From assembly GCF_006376675.1 (NCBI RefSeq), contig NZ_VEWK01000005.1, positions 62,001 through 126,000 on the forward strand: a stretch of DNA of 64,000 nucleotides, read 5' to 3'. Numbering within the stretch: position 1 is the stretch's first letter; the number at the start of each line of letters is the position of its first letter. A program made the translations under genes and the position numbers. Origin of the DNA: Brucella pecoris. GTDB lineage: Bacteria > Pseudomonadota > Alphaproteobacteria > Rhizobiales > Rhizobiaceae. The notes beneath the pieces are model-generated. The model was not told where the DNA came from. It was given only the letters and a program-made list of their open reading frames with translations, and ran no database searches. This document shows positions 27,604 through 36,440 of this stretch, piece after piece.

Positions 27604-27628
27604 CCGGCCCGGCATATGTCCGGGCCGG
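27604..27628 (+). promoter_or_regulatory. Intercistronic hairpin after the binding-protein gene
   Basis: Nine-bp stem CCGGCCCGG (27604-27612) / CCGGGCCGG (27620-27628) with loop CATATGT between the binding protein and first permease. No T-run. Position and form suit mRNA protection of the abundantly needed binding protein. Confidence 0.55.
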
Positions 27629-27656
27629 TTGAGAACCGATTGACCGGAGTTTTCCG

Positions 27657-28304
27657 ATGGATTTTGCGTTGATGCAGCGCGTCCTCCCGTTTTTTCTGGA
27701 GGCGGCATGGGTAACTGTGCAGATTTCTGCGCTGGCCCTCATCCTGGGCCTTGCGGTGGCTGCAACACTTGTGACTGCGCGCCTGTCCCGCTCACCCATT
27801 TTGCGCGGGCTTGCAATCGCCTATGTCAGCGTCTTTCGCGGTACGCCCTGCCTTGTCCAGCTCTTCATCCTCTATTTCGGCGGTCCGCAGATCGGCATCA
27901 ATCTGGAACCGTTTGCCGCTGGCGTCATCGGGCTCGGGCTGAACATCGGTGCCTATATGTCGGAATCGATCCGTGGCGCAATCCAGAGTGTCGATCGCGG
28001 CCAGAGCGAAGCGGCGCGCTCCATCGGCTTCGGGCGTGGCCAGACCATGCGGCTTGTTGTGCTGCCGCAGGCGGCTCGCCTCATGATCCGCCCGCTCGGC
28101 GTCAACGCCATTGCTCTTTTGAAAGGCTCGGCGCTGGTCTCTACGATTTCGGTGGTTGAACTGACCTATACGGCGCAGCGTTTCATTGGTTCGACCTACA
28201 AGCCGTTCGAGATTTTCGGCGTGGCCGCCGTTCTCTACATGATCATCATCTATGTCATGGCGCGCGGGGTCGATTTTCTCGACAAACGCTTTGCGGCGCA
28301 GTGA
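27657..28304 (+). CDS. Amino-acid-type ABC permease (HisM/HisQ family), first
   Basis: A 215-residue inner-membrane permease with about five helices. The family pattern is complete: YVSVFRGTPCLVQLFILYFG in the middle and the EAA loop SEAARSIGFGRGQTMRLVVL near residues 115-135, which contacts the ATPase. It pairs with the next gene to form the channel. ATG 27657 lies 62 bp after the binding protein. Confidence 0.92.
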   Translation: MDFALMQRVLPFFLEAAWVTVQISALALILGLAVAATLVTARLSRSPILRGLAIAYVSVFRGTPCLVQLFILYFGGPQIGINLEPFAAGVIGLGLNIGAYMSESIRGAIQSVDRGQSEAARSIGFGRGQTMRLVVLPQAARLMIRPLGVNAIALLKGSALVSTISVVELTYTAQRFIGSTYKPFEIFGVAAVLYMIIIYVMARGVDFLDKRFAAQ

Positions 28305-28314
28305 GGAGGACTGG

Positions 28315-28974
28315 ATGCAGGCTCTCGATTTCAGCATCGTCACTCCCTATACGGATCTGCTTCTGACCGGATTGTGGTGGACGCTTGTTCTAACCGTTGC
28401 ATCGGCGTTCTTAAGCTTCGTATTCGGCATCGCATTTGCGCTGGTGGTGCTTTATGCGCCTGCCATACTCGCCTGGCCGGTACGGTTTTTCATGTGGCTT
28501 TTCATGGGAACGCCGCTGCTGCTGCAACTGTTTCTGATTTATTTCGGGCTGGTACAGATCGGCATCAATATTCCCGCCCTTGGCGCTGGCATTATCGGCC
28601 TTAGCCTGCACTTTGCCGTCTATAATGCCGATATCATCCGGGCAGGCATTGTGGCAGTCGATCCGGGTCAGATGGAAGGCGCCCGTTCCATCGGTTTCAG
28701 CCACGGTCAGGCTTTGCGCTATGTCGTCATTCCGCAGGCGATCCGCAACACGATCCCGCCGATTGGCAACAACATGATCGTTCTTTTGAAGGATACGTCG
28801 CTGGTTTCGATCATCGGCATTGCCGAGTTGGTGCATAGCGCCCAGCTTGCCATCAGCGAAACCTTCAGCCCATTCGAATTCTATATCACCGTCGCGGCCA
28901 TCTATTACGCGGTCAATCTCGTCCTTGAGGCCGGTTTGCGACGCATTGAAAGAAAAGTGGAGGTCACGCGATGA
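28315..28974 (+). CDS. Amino-acid-type ABC permease (HisM/HisQ family), second
   Basis: A 219-residue partner permease with [20 protein letters not shown] and an EAA loop [23 protein letters not shown] 28315 is chosen because GTGAGGAGG lies directly upstream and the first permease ends 11 bp before; upstream in-frame codons shadow that gene. Its stop overlaps the ATPase start (ATGA). Confidence 0.92.
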   Translation: MQALDFSIVTPYTDLLLTGLWWTLVLTVASAFLSFVFGIAFALVVLYAPAILAWPVRFFMWLFMGTPLLLQLFLIYFGLVQIGINIPALGAGIIGLSLHFAVYNADIIRAGIVAVDPGQMEGARSIGFSHGQALRYVVIPQAIRNTIPPIGNNMIVLLKDTSLVSIIGIAELVHSAQLAISETFSPFEFYITVAAIYYAVNLVLEAGLRRIERKVEVTR

Positions 28975-29744
28975 GCAGCCCCAAATCCGCAAAACCGATG
29001 GTCGAAGTGAAGGGCGCCCGCAAAGCCTATGGTGAGCTGGAAGTACTGAAAGGCATCGACCTTTCGGTGGCGCGCGGCCAGATCGTGGCGATCATCGGCC
29101 CCAGCGGTTCCGGCAAGAGCACACTTCTGCGTTCGATCAATCATCTGGAAACGCTGAATGGCGGCGAAGTCTGGCTCGATGGCGTGCAGGTCAACCAGCC
29201 GCTGACTGGACAGGCGTTTGAAAAGCACATTAACGCGGTGCGCCAGCAGATGGGCATGGTATTCCAGCACTTCAATCTGTTCCCGCATCTGACGGTACTC
29301 GAAAACATCACGCTCGGCCCGATCAAGCTCAAGGGCATGGGCAAGGACGCGGCCCGCACGCTGGCGCTGGAGCTTCTGTCGAAGGTGGGGCTTGCCGACA
29401 AGATCGACGTCTACCCTTCGCGCCTGTCGGGCGGGCAGAAGCAGCGCGTGGCCATTGCGCGTGCGCTCGCCATGCAGCCGAAGGTGATGCTGTTCGACGA
29501 GGCCACCTCGGCGCTCGATCCCGAGCTGGTGGATGAAGTCAATGCTGTCATGAAGCAGCTCGCCGCCGAACATATGACGATGCTGATCGTCACGCACGAG
29601 ATGCGGTTTGCAGGCGAGGTCGCCGACCGCATCCTGTTCATGGATGGCGGTGTGGTGGTGGAAGAAGGACCGCCGGATCAGATTCTGAGCAATCCGGTGC
29701 AGGAGCGCACCCGCTCTTTCCTTAAGAAATATCTGGCTGCGTGA
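28971..29744 (+). CDS. Amino-acid-type ABC transporter ATPase (GlnQ/HisP family)
   Basis: Cytoplasmic ATPase of 257 residues. Walker [10 protein letters not shown] near residue 43, [17 protein letters not shown], signature [10 protein letters not shown] near 148, Walker [16 protein letters not shown] near 168 and switch His in VTHEM. The Walker B variant [10 protein letters not shown] is characteristic of the polar amino-acid family. ATGA overlap with the second permease. Completes the importer. Confidence 0.94.
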   Translation: MSSPKSAKPMVEVKGARKAYGELEVLKGIDLSVARGQIVAIIGPSGSGKSTLLRSINHLETLNGGEVWLDGVQVNQPLTGQAFEKHINAVRQQMGMVFQHFNLFPHLTVLENITLGPIKLKGMGKDAARTLALELLSKVGLADKIDVYPSRLSGGQKQRVAIARALAMQPKVMLFDEATSALDPELVDEVNAVMKQLAAEHMTMLIVTHEMRFAGEVADRILFMDGGVVVEEGPPDQILSNPVQERTRSFLKKYLAA

Positions 29745-29752
29745 GGTGTCGG

Positions 29753-31393
29753 ATGAGCGAGAGAAACGTTAACGAGTTCCCCGATTTCGGGCTGACCCCG
29801 GCACAACGGCGCGAAGCAGTCCTTGGCCATTATTATGAATATCCCGGCATGGACGGGCCGCGCGGCGAAATCTGGTGCTACACCGATGCCTATTCCTATT
29901 TGCCGGGCGCGACTGTCCATCTGCAGGTGAGTGCGACCGCCTCGCGTTTCGATATCGAAATCGTGCGGGACGGAGCCGTGGAAACACCGGTCTTCTCCAA
30001 ACGCGGGATCGACTGCAAATGGCAGGAAACACCTGCGCAATGTTCGGTTGTTGGCTGCGGCTGGGAAACGACATTTGCCTTCAAGACGGATGAAAACTGG
30101 CCTTCCGGCGCCTATCGCATCACGCTGAAGGCGCATGGCAATGACGGACAGTCGATCCATTGCCACCACCTTTTCATCCTGCGCCCGGCGGCGGGCCGCA
30201 AGCCCGGTCGTATCCTGCAGGTCGCCGCGACCGGCACATGGACCGCCTATAATACCTGGGGCGGTTCTAATCATTATCAGGGCATTACCGGGCCGAATGG
30301 CGATCAATATGCAACGACGGTGAGCATCGAGCGCCCGTTCTGCCGCGGCTTTGTTGTCCTGCCATCCGACGCGCCTCGCGTGCCGTTGGAATTTGTGACG
30401 CCGCCTGCCGCACCCCCGCGCTATCCGCATATGGAATGGGCCTATGCCAATGGCTATTCCAAGAAATATACCTCTTCCGGCTGGGCAAGCTATGACAGCC
30501 TGTTCTTCCGCTGGGCCGAGCGGGAAGGCTATGCGGTTGATCTCGCCAGCCAGCACGAGTTGCATTTCTCGCCTGAAATCCTCGACGGTTATGATTGCGT
30601 GGCCTTTGTCGGTCACGACGAATACTGGACATGGGAAATGCGCGATGCCGTTGATCATTATGTCGATGGCGGTGGTCGTGCAGCGCGTTTTGCGGGCAAT
30701 TTCATGTGGCAGACCCGGCTTGAAGATGATGGCAAGCGCCAGACCTGCTACAAATATCGCGCCCGCGCCGAAGACCCGGTCTATCGCTCCGCCGATCCGC
30801 GCCGCACCAGTGGTTGCTGGGAAGCGAAAGAAACCGGACGGCCAGCAGCGGAGACATTCGGTCTCAATGCATTGCGCGGGCTTTATGTCGGCTGGGGCGG
30901 TTGCGCCCCGCGCGGCGTGCGCGGTTTCCCGGTCTATCGCCCCGAACACTGGGCCTTTACTGGTACCGGCATCTATTACGGCGATCTTCTCGGTGCTGAC
31001 GGTCACGCCTTCGGTTACGAAGTCGACGGGCTCGATTATGTGATCCGGGGCGGATTGCCGGAACCGGAGGAAGGCAGCGGTGCACCGGATGGATTGCAGA
31101 TTCTGGCGCTCGGCATGTCGTCTCTCAAGGAGGAGAGCGCGGATATTCCAGCCGACGACCAGTTCCTCTCCGATGCTGATGCCAAATTCGTGGCCGATAC
31201 GCTGATCGGCGACAATGGGGATGCAGCCGTCGAACGCATCAAGCGCGGCTGCGGCATGATCGTCAATTTCCCACGTGGCAAGGGCGAGGTTTTCCACGCC
31301 GGAAGCTGCGAGTGGGTAGCGGCTCTCAAACGCGGCGACCGCATGGTCGAGCGTGTGACCGCCAATGTTCTCAACCAATATCTCAAGCGCTGA
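29753..31393 (+). CDS. N,N-dimethylformamidase large-subunit-like hydrolase
   Basis: A 546-residue protein resembling the beta/large chain of N,N-dimethylformamidase, an iron-dependent amidase that cleaves small N-substituted amides. No signal peptide. Recognisable stretches are GPRGEIWCYTDAYSYLPGAT, TGTWTAYNTWGGSNHY, VAFVGHDEYWTWEMRD and AARFAGNFMWQTRL. ATG 29753 lies 8 bp after the ATPase stop. It begins the enzyme part of the operon, so hydrolysis of an amide bond in the imported compound may be an early step. The natural substrate is unknown. No small-subunit gene is next to it. Confidence 0.75.
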   Translation: MSERNVNEFPDFGLTPAQRREAVLGHYYEYPGMDGPRGEIWCYTDAYSYLPGATVHLQVSATASRFDIEIVRDGAVETPVFSKRGIDCKWQETPAQCSVVGCGWETTFAFKTDENWPSGAYRITLKAHGNDGQSIHCHHLFILRPAAGRKPGRILQVAATGTWTAYNTWGGSNHYQGITGPNGDQYATTVSIERPFCRGFVVLPSDAPRVPLEFVTPPAAPPRYPHMEWAYANGYSKKYTSSGWASYDSLFFRWAEREGYAVDLASQHELHFSPEILDGYDCVAFVGHDEYWTWEMRDAVDHYVDGGGRAARFAGNFMWQTRLEDDGKRQTCYKYRARAEDPVYRSADPRRTSGCWEAKETGRPAAETFGLNALRGLYVGWGGCAPRGVRGFPVYRPEHWAFTGTGIYYGDLLGADGHAFGYEVDGLDYVIRGGLPEPEEGSGAPDGLQILALGMSSLKEESADIPADDQFLSDADAKFVADTLIGDNGDAAVERIKRGCGMIVNFPRGKGEVFHAGSCEWVAALKRGDRMVERVTANVLNQYLKR

Positions 31394-31405
31394 CAGAGTA
31401 ACGCC

Positions 31406-32773
31406 ATGCTCAACACAAAAGCACAGAACGAACGCCCGGCATCGCATCTTTTCTACCAGTCGCGCCTGCGCAGGCCGCTGGTCGACCGTGCCGAGGGCAT
31501 CTATATCTGGGATCAGGACGGACGCCGTGTCATCGACGGATCGAGCGGCGCGATGGTGGTCAATATCGGCCACGGCAATCGCAACGTGCTCGATGCCATG
31601 AAAGAGCAGATGGACCGCGTGACCTTCGCCTATCGTCTGCATTTCGAAAACGAACCGGCGGAAGATCTGGCGCGCATGGCCGCCGAGCGGATGCCGGAAG
31701 GTCTGGACAAGATTTTCTTCGTTTCCGGCGGCTCGGAAGCGGTTGAATCCTGCATCAAGCTCGCCCGCCAGTGGGCAGTTGCGACCGGGCAGGGCAAGCG
31801 CTGGAAAGTGATTTCGCGTTTTCCATCCTATCACGGCGGCACGCTTGGCGCTCTGGCTGTCACCGGCTATGCAGCTTTGAGTGAGCCCTTCGCGCCCATC
31901 ATGCGCGAAATGCCGAAAGTTCCGGCACCGACCGCCTATCTCGACCGCGACAATCTCACGATGGAACAGCGCGGCCAGAAATATGCCGACATGCTGGAGG
32001 AAAAGATTCAGGAAGAAGGCCCTGAAAGCGTGCTCGCGTTCATCATGGAGCCGATCGGTGGGGCGTCCACCGGCGCGCTGGTCGCACCCGATAGCTATTA
32101 TCCGCGTATCCGCGAAATCTGCGACCGTTATGGCATCCTGCTGATCCACGACGAGGTGATGAGCGGCGCCGGGCGTACCGGCAAGTTTCTCGGCGGCGAC
32201 CACTGGAATTGCAAGCCCGACCTCATCGCGCTTTCCAAGGGCTTTGCCTCCGGCTATTGCCCGCTTGGCGCAATGGCGGCACCAGCCCGTATCGTGCAGC
32301 CGGTTCTGGATGCGGGCGGCTTCCTGCATGGCTTCACCTATGCCGGTAATCCGCTGGCCTGCGCAGCGGGCAAGGCGGTGCTGCAGGAGATTGATCGCCT
32401 TGATCTGGTCGGCAACGCTGCCCGTATGGGCGACGCTCTGAAGGGCGAACTGGAAGGGCTTGCAAAACGCTTTCCTTTCATTGGCGATGTGCGCGGCAAG
32501 GGTTTGTTGCTGGCTGCTGAGTTCGTCGCCGATCCCGAAACCATGAAACCGCTGCCGAAGGAACTGAACGCTCATCAACGGATGGTCGATCTCGCCTATG
32601 AACGCGGCCTGATCATCTATTCGCGCCGCACACGCGGCGGTGTCGAAGGCGATCATTTCCTCGTCTGTCCACCCATGGTCGTGAACCGCGAACAGGTCGG
32701 CGAGATCACCGCCATTCTCGGCGATACGCTGGAGGTTCTGGCGCGTGAACTCCACCTGCCTGTGAATGCGTAA
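31406..32773 (+). CDS. Class III PLP-dependent aminotransferase
   Basis: A 455-residue aminotransferase of the omega/beta-amino acid family. It shows FVSGGSEAVESCIKLARQWA, the cofactor Asp in LLIHDEVMSGAGRTGK and the PLP lysine in LIALSKGFASGY (Lys278). The family transfers terminal or beta amino groups, for example from polyamine-derived or beta-amino acids. Followed 12 bp later by a beta-keto acid cleavage enzyme, it could make the beta-keto acid that enzyme needs. Substrate is inferred only from context. Confidence 0.9.
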   Translation: MLNTKAQNERPASHLFYQSRLRRPLVDRAEGIYIWDQDGRRVIDGSSGAMVVNIGHGNRNVLDAMKEQMDRVTFAYRLHFENEPAEDLARMAAERMPEGLDKIFFVSGGSEAVESCIKLARQWAVATGQGKRWKVISRFPSYHGGTLGALAVTGYAALSEPFAPIMREMPKVPAPTAYLDRDNLTMEQRGQKYADMLEEKIQEEGPESVLAFIMEPIGGASTGALVAPDSYYPRIREICDRYGILLIHDEVMSGAGRTGKFLGGDHWNCKPDLIALSKGFASGYCPLGAMAAPARIVQPVLDAGGFLHGFTYAGNPLACAAGKAVLQEIDRLDLVGNAARMGDALKGELEGLAKRFPFIGDVRGKGLLLAAEFVADPETMKPLPKELNAHQRMVDLAYERGLIIYSRRTRGGVEGDHFLVCPPMVVNREQVGEITAILGDTLEVLARELHLPVNA

Positions 32774-32785
32774 GGAAACCGGATC

Positions 32786-33733
32786 ATGACCGACAAGAAG
32801 AAAACGCGTCGCAAGGTGATCATCACCTGCGCGGTGACAGGCTCCGTCCATACGCCGACCATGTCGCCGCATCTGCCGGTGACACCGGACGAGATTGCGA
32901 GCGAAGCCATTGCAGCGGCGGAAGCGGGCGCATCCATCCTGCATCTCCACGCCCGCGATCCGCGTGACGGCAGGCCATCCGCCAATCCGGACCTGTTCAT
33001 GCAGTTCCTGCCGCGCATCAAACAATCGACAGCGGCGGTGGTGAATATTTCCACGGGCGGTTCATCATTGATGACGCTGGAAGACCGGCTGGCCGCACCG
33101 CTTAAAGCGCAACCGGAAATGTGTTCGCTCAATATGGGTTCGATGAATTTCGCGTTGTTCCCGGCACTCGACAAGCCGCGTGAATGGAAGCATGCGTGGG
33201 AACCGGAATTGCTGGAAGCCACACGCCATTCGATATTCAAGAACACTTTTGCGGATATGGAAGGCATTCTGACCAGCCTCGGTCAGGGCTGCGGCACGCG
33301 CTTCGAGTTCGAATGCTACGATGTCGGCCATCTCTATTCGCTGGCGCATTTCCGCGACCGGGGGCTGGTGTCGGGCCATCTGTTCATCCAGTTCGTCTTC
33401 GGCGTTCTGGGCGGCATCGGTGCCGACCCGGACAATCTCATGCATATGAAGCGGATCGCCGACAAGCTGTTCGGCGACGACTATTCCTTCTCGGTGCTGG
33501 CGGCTGGGCGGCATCAGATTCCGATGATTACCATGGCGGCTGCCATGGGCGGCAATGTGCGTGTCGGGCTGGAAGACAGCCTTTATGACGGGCGCGGCCA
33601 GCTAGCCAAGAGCAATGCCGATCAGGTTCGTCGCATCCGCAGCATCCTCGACGGCCTGTCACTGGATGTTGCAACGCCTGACGAGGCGCGTGAATATCTG
33701 GGTCTCAAAGGTGGAGACAGGGTGGCGTTCTGA
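32786..33733 (+). CDS. Beta-keto acid cleavage enzyme (BKACE, DUF849)
   Basis: A 315-residue member of the 3-keto-5-aminohexanoate cleavage enzyme family. These zinc enzymes react a beta-keto acid with acetyl-CoA to give acetoacetate and a new acyl-CoA. The zinc ligands are visible: His53 and His55 in ILHLHARDP and Glu263 in RVGLEDSLYDGRGQ. SLNMGSMNFALFP is also typical. It lies between an aminotransferase and, further on, a thioesterase that could release the acyl-CoA product. Confidence 0.92.
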   Translation: MTDKKKTRRKVIITCAVTGSVHTPTMSPHLPVTPDEIASEAIAAAEAGASILHLHARDPRDGRPSANPDLFMQFLPRIKQSTAAVVNISTGGSSLMTLEDRLAAPLKAQPEMCSLNMGSMNFALFPALDKPREWKHAWEPELLEATRHSIFKNTFADMEGILTSLGQGCGTRFEFECYDVGHLYSLAHFRDRGLVSGHLFIQFVFGVLGGIGADPDNLMHMKRIADKLFGDDYSFSVLAAGRHQIPMITMAAAMGGNVRVGLEDSLYDGRGQLAKSNADQVRRIRSILDGLSLDVATPDEAREYLGLKGGDRVAF

Positions 33734-34260
33734 TGCCGAAGATCGTGTTGGACAGTAAAACCGGCGTCGTGGTCCGGCTTGGCGAACTCGCCGATGCCGA
33801 ACAGATTCACGCAGCAATCTGTACGATGGGCGCTGGGCTTGGCGCGGCGGGAAAAATCTCCTGCACAGTTGAGGATTTCCGCCGTTACGGTTTCGGGCCA
33901 TACGCTGCTTTTACCAGCCTGATCGCCGAGGTGGACGAAGGTTTTGCCGGGCTCGCCCTGTTCTTCCCGATCTTCTCGACATGGTACGGCAAACCCGGCG
34001 TCTACGTGCAGGACCTTTACGTCGATGAAGCCTTTCGCGGCAGGGGGATCGGTGAGGTGCTTTTGCGCCATGCCGCCTCCTGGTCGATGGCGCGGGGCGG
34101 CGTCTATCTACGGTTGGCCGTGGACCGGGACAATGTCGCAGCGCAGAGATTTTACGAACGGCTGGGTATCGGCTGGATCGAAGCCGACCGCGATCATGGC
34201 GCCTATGGCGATGATTTCGCCCGTCTGGCCCGCATCAATCAAATGAGGGAGCAATCATGA
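33733..34260 (+). CDS. GNAT-family N-acetyltransferase
   Basis: A 175-residue acetyltransferase with the acetyl-CoA-binding motif A (VQDLYVDEAFRGRGIGEVLL near residues 93-112) and motif B NVAAQRFYERLGI. It resembles the diamine/polyamine-type branch. Its ATG overlaps the TGA of the BKACE gene by one base and its stop overlaps the next start, so it is translationally coupled. It may acetylate an amine intermediate that the next gene product deacetylates; this is inference. Confidence 0.88.
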   Translation: MPKIVLDSKTGVVVRLGELADAEQIHAAICTMGAGLGAAGKISCTVEDFRRYGFGPYAAFTSLIAEVDEGFAGLALFFPIFSTWYGKPGVYVQDLYVDEAFRGRGIGEVLLRHAASWSMARGGVYLRLAVDRDNVAAQRFYERLGIGWIEADRDHGAYGDDFARLARINQMREQS

Positions 34261-35285
34261 AAGCCTTTTACGCTGTCGAGCAGAAACGACACGACCCGAA
34301 AGCCTTTCTTTCCAGCGGTGCATCGCAGCCGAACCCCGAACAGCCGGAGCGTGCCGAGCGTCTGCTCGCTGGCGCAAAGGCCGCAGGCTGCGAGATTATC
34401 CGTACGCAAAATCATGGACTTGGCCCGATTGCTGCCGTGCATACGCCGGAATATCTGGAATTCCTGCAGCATATCTATGCTCGCTGGCGGCGCATTGAAG
34501 AGGCTTCGGAAGAGGTGATCCCGAACATCCATCCGCTGGCGCGTGATGGCCGTTATCCCGCATCCGCAGTCGGGCAGGTCGGCTATCACATGGCCGATAC
34601 GGCTTGCCCGATTGCTGAACATACATGGGAAAGCGTGTGCTGGAGCGCATGGAGCGCGGTCGATGCCGCCGATGCGGTGCTTGCAGGCGAGGTCGCGGCC
34701 TATGCGCTCTGCCGTCCGCCGGGGCATCATGCCTTTGCCGATGTGGCGGGCGGCTTCTGCTTCGTCAACAATTCGGCGGTCGCGGCCCAGCGGCTACGCT
34801 CGAAAGCCCAGCGCGTGGCGATCCTCGACGTCGATCTTCACCACGGCAACGGCACGCAGGGTATATTCTATGCCCGCCCTGATGTGCTGACCGTCTCGAT
34901 TCATGCTGATCCGGTGCGCTTCTATCCGTTCTTCTGGGGCCATGCCGATGAGCGCGGCGAGGAAGCGGGACTTGGCTACAATCTCAATTTGCCACTGCCG
35001 CGCAAATCCGGCGACGCCGAGTTCCTTGTGTCACTCGATACGGCTTTTCGCCGTATCGAAGCCTTTGCGCCGGATGCGCTGGTGGTAGCGCTGGGCCTCG
35101 ATCCGTTTGAAGGCGATCCGTTCGGCGGATTGTCGGTCACCACCGGTGGTTTCGGCCGCATTGCAGAAGCAATCGCAAAGCTTCGGCTGCCAACCGTTAT
35201 CGTGCAGGAAGGTGGCTATCTCTGCGACGCGCTGGGCGATAATCTCACAGCCTTTCTGGGTGGCTATCAGTCGGTGGCGCGATGA
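34257..35285 (+). CDS. Histone deacetylase-fold amidohydrolase (acetylpolyamine amidohydrolase-like)
   Basis: A 342-residue zinc deacetylase, the size of bacterial acetylpolyamine amidohydrolases. Motifs in order: CRPPGHHAFADVAGGFCFVN (tandem catalytic His near 155-156), ILDVDLHHGNGTQGIFY (zinc Asp and His near 192-194) and ALGLDPFEGDPFGG (second zinc Asp). The family removes acetyl groups from acetylated amines. Coupled by ATGA to the GNAT gene before it and the thioesterase after it. Substrate likely an acylated amine in the same pathway. Confidence 0.9.
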   Translation: MKAFYAVEQKRHDPKAFLSSGASQPNPEQPERAERLLAGAKAAGCEIIRTQNHGLGPIAAVHTPEYLEFLQHIYARWRRIEEASEEVIPNIHPLARDGRYPASAVGQVGYHMADTACPIAEHTWESVCWSAWSAVDAADAVLAGEVAAYALCRPPGHHAFADVAGGFCFVNNSAVAAQRLRSKAQRVAILDVDLHHGNGTQGIFYARPDVLTVSIHADPVRFYPFFWGHADERGEEAGLGYNLNLPLPRKSGDAEFLVSLDTAFRRIEAFAPDALVVALGLDPFEGDPFGGLSVTTGGFGRIAEAIAKLRLPTVIVQEGGYLCDALGDNLTAFLGGYQSVAR

Positions 35286-35701
35286 GCGGTCTTGTTACCT
35301 TTGTCGGCGTCGCGCATCCGTGGATGTGCGATGTCATGGGACACATGAATGTCCGGCATTATGCCGGGATGTTCGACGATGCGAGCTTTCAGCTTTTGGG
35401 CCACATTGCCGGGAAAATTCCCGATGACGGTTTTGGTTGGGCGGATGTGCGCTCGACAACCGAATACAAGCAGGAAGTGCCAGCCGGAGACCTGCTGACG
35501 ATCCGTTCGCTTGTGCTGAAAGTCGGGCGCTCGTCGATCACGTTTCGCCAGATGATGGTGGGTTCGCTGGACGGTGAACTGCGCGCGGTTAACGAGACGA
35601 CTACGGTTTGTTTCGACAAGCTTGCGCGGCGCTCAGCCGAACTCGAACCGGACATGCGCGTCCGGGCAGAAAAGCTGCTTGCGGATTATCCCGCCGACTG
35701 A
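35282..35701 (+). CDS. Acyl-CoA thioesterase (4HBT hot-dog fold)
   Basis: A 139-residue hot-dog thioesterase with the active-site segment MCDVMGHMNVRHYAGMFDDA. This resembles betainyl-CoA thioesterases that work beside a BKACE enzyme in carnitine degradation. It would hydrolyse the acyl-CoA made by the BKACE in this operon. ATGA overlap with the deacetylase gene. Its 3' end overlaps the convergent carbonic anhydrase by 16 bp. Confidence 0.88.
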   Translation: MSGLVTFVGVAHPWMCDVMGHMNVRHYAGMFDDASFQLLGHIAGKIPDDGFGWADVRSTTEYKQEVPAGDLLTIRSLVLKVGRSSITFRQMMVGSLDGELRAVNETTTVCFDKLARRSAELEPDMRVRAEKLLADYPAD

Positions 35702-36309
35702 CAGGAAAAATGCAGCACGCTTTTCGTGCAGTCGCATTGAAGGTCACGCAACAGGCCGTCCTTGAGGCCGTACATCCACCCGTGCACGACAATATCCTTG
35801 TTCTGCTTCCAGGCTGATTGCAGAACCGGCGTGCGCGACAGGCTTTCCACCTGCGAGGCGACGGTCAGTTCGCAAAGCCGGTTCAGACGTTCCTCGGGAT
35901 CGATAAAGCCGTCCAGCTCCTGTTCGTTTGCCTGTGCGATATCGCGAACCGGCTGGAGCCAGTTGTCGATGATGCCGTGGCCATAACCGGCCATGGCGGC
36001 GCGTACGCCGCCGCATCCGTAATGGCCGCAGACGATGATGTGCCTGATCTCCAGCACCTCGACAGCAAACTCAAGCACTGACAGCAAGTTGAGATCGGCG
36101 CGATGGACGAGGTTAGCGACGTTGCGGTGCACGAACACCTCACCCGGCTGCAATCCGGTGACGACATTGGCCGGAACGCGGCTGTCCGAACATCCGATCC
36201 AGAGATACTCCGGACGCTGCATTGATGACAGGCGGCTGAAATATTCAGGGTCTTCCTGGCGCTTTTCCGCTGCCCATTGCCGGTTGTGCTCGAAGAGGTC
36301 TGATAGCAT
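35686..36309 (-). CDS. Beta-carbonic anhydrase
   Basis: A 207-residue cytoplasmic zinc enzyme for reversible hydration of carbon dioxide. All zinc ligands are in place: Cys40 and Asp42 in GCSDSRVPANV, His96 and Cys99 in CGHYGCGGV. Length and motifs match the E. coli Can type. Convergent with the thioesterase gene, whose last 16 bp it overlaps. Its promoter lies in the AT-rich stretch 36310-36400. Confidence 0.95.
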   Translation of the reverse strand: MLSDLFEHNRQWAAEKRQEDPEYFSRLSSMQRPEYLWIGCSDSRVPANVVTGLQPGEVFVHRNVANLVHRADLNLLSVLEFAVEVLEIRHIIVCGHYGCGGVRAAMAGYGHGIIDNWLQPVRDIAQANEQELDGFIDPEERLNRLCELTVASQVESLSRTPVLQSAWKQNKDIVVHGWMYGLKDGLLRDLQCDCTKSVLHFSCQSAG

Positions 36310-36407
36310 GAACCCGTCTCATCCAGATGATCTTCATTCTCAGACATAGACGGATATAGAAATATAGTAATTGATGTCGATCAAGTAAGAATTGCTTCGA
36401 CATGGAA

Positions 36408-36440
36408 GGAGCGGGACCCATGCCCGCTCCTTTTGTTTTT
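36408..36440 (+). terminator. Intrinsic terminator-like hairpin
   Basis: Stem GGAGCGGG (36408-36415) / CCCGCTCC (36423-36430), loop ACCCATG, followed on the plus strand by TTTTGTTTTT to 36440. It sits at the 3' end of the minus-strand permease gene; on that strand the T-run precedes the stem, so the strongest predicted activity is against plus-strand read-through. Confidence 0.6.

Noticed and set aside
29678..33025. A 1,115-codon open frame on the minus strand
   Set aside because: It lies fully antisense to the amidase, aminotransferase and BKACE genes, which have clear family motifs. High GC and codon bias create such long mirror frames; its translation has no recognisable domain.
36408..36440. 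Terminator of the permease gene on the minus strand
   Set aside because: The T-run is on the plus-strand side, so it is not a classical terminator for minus-strand transcription; recorded as plus-strand.
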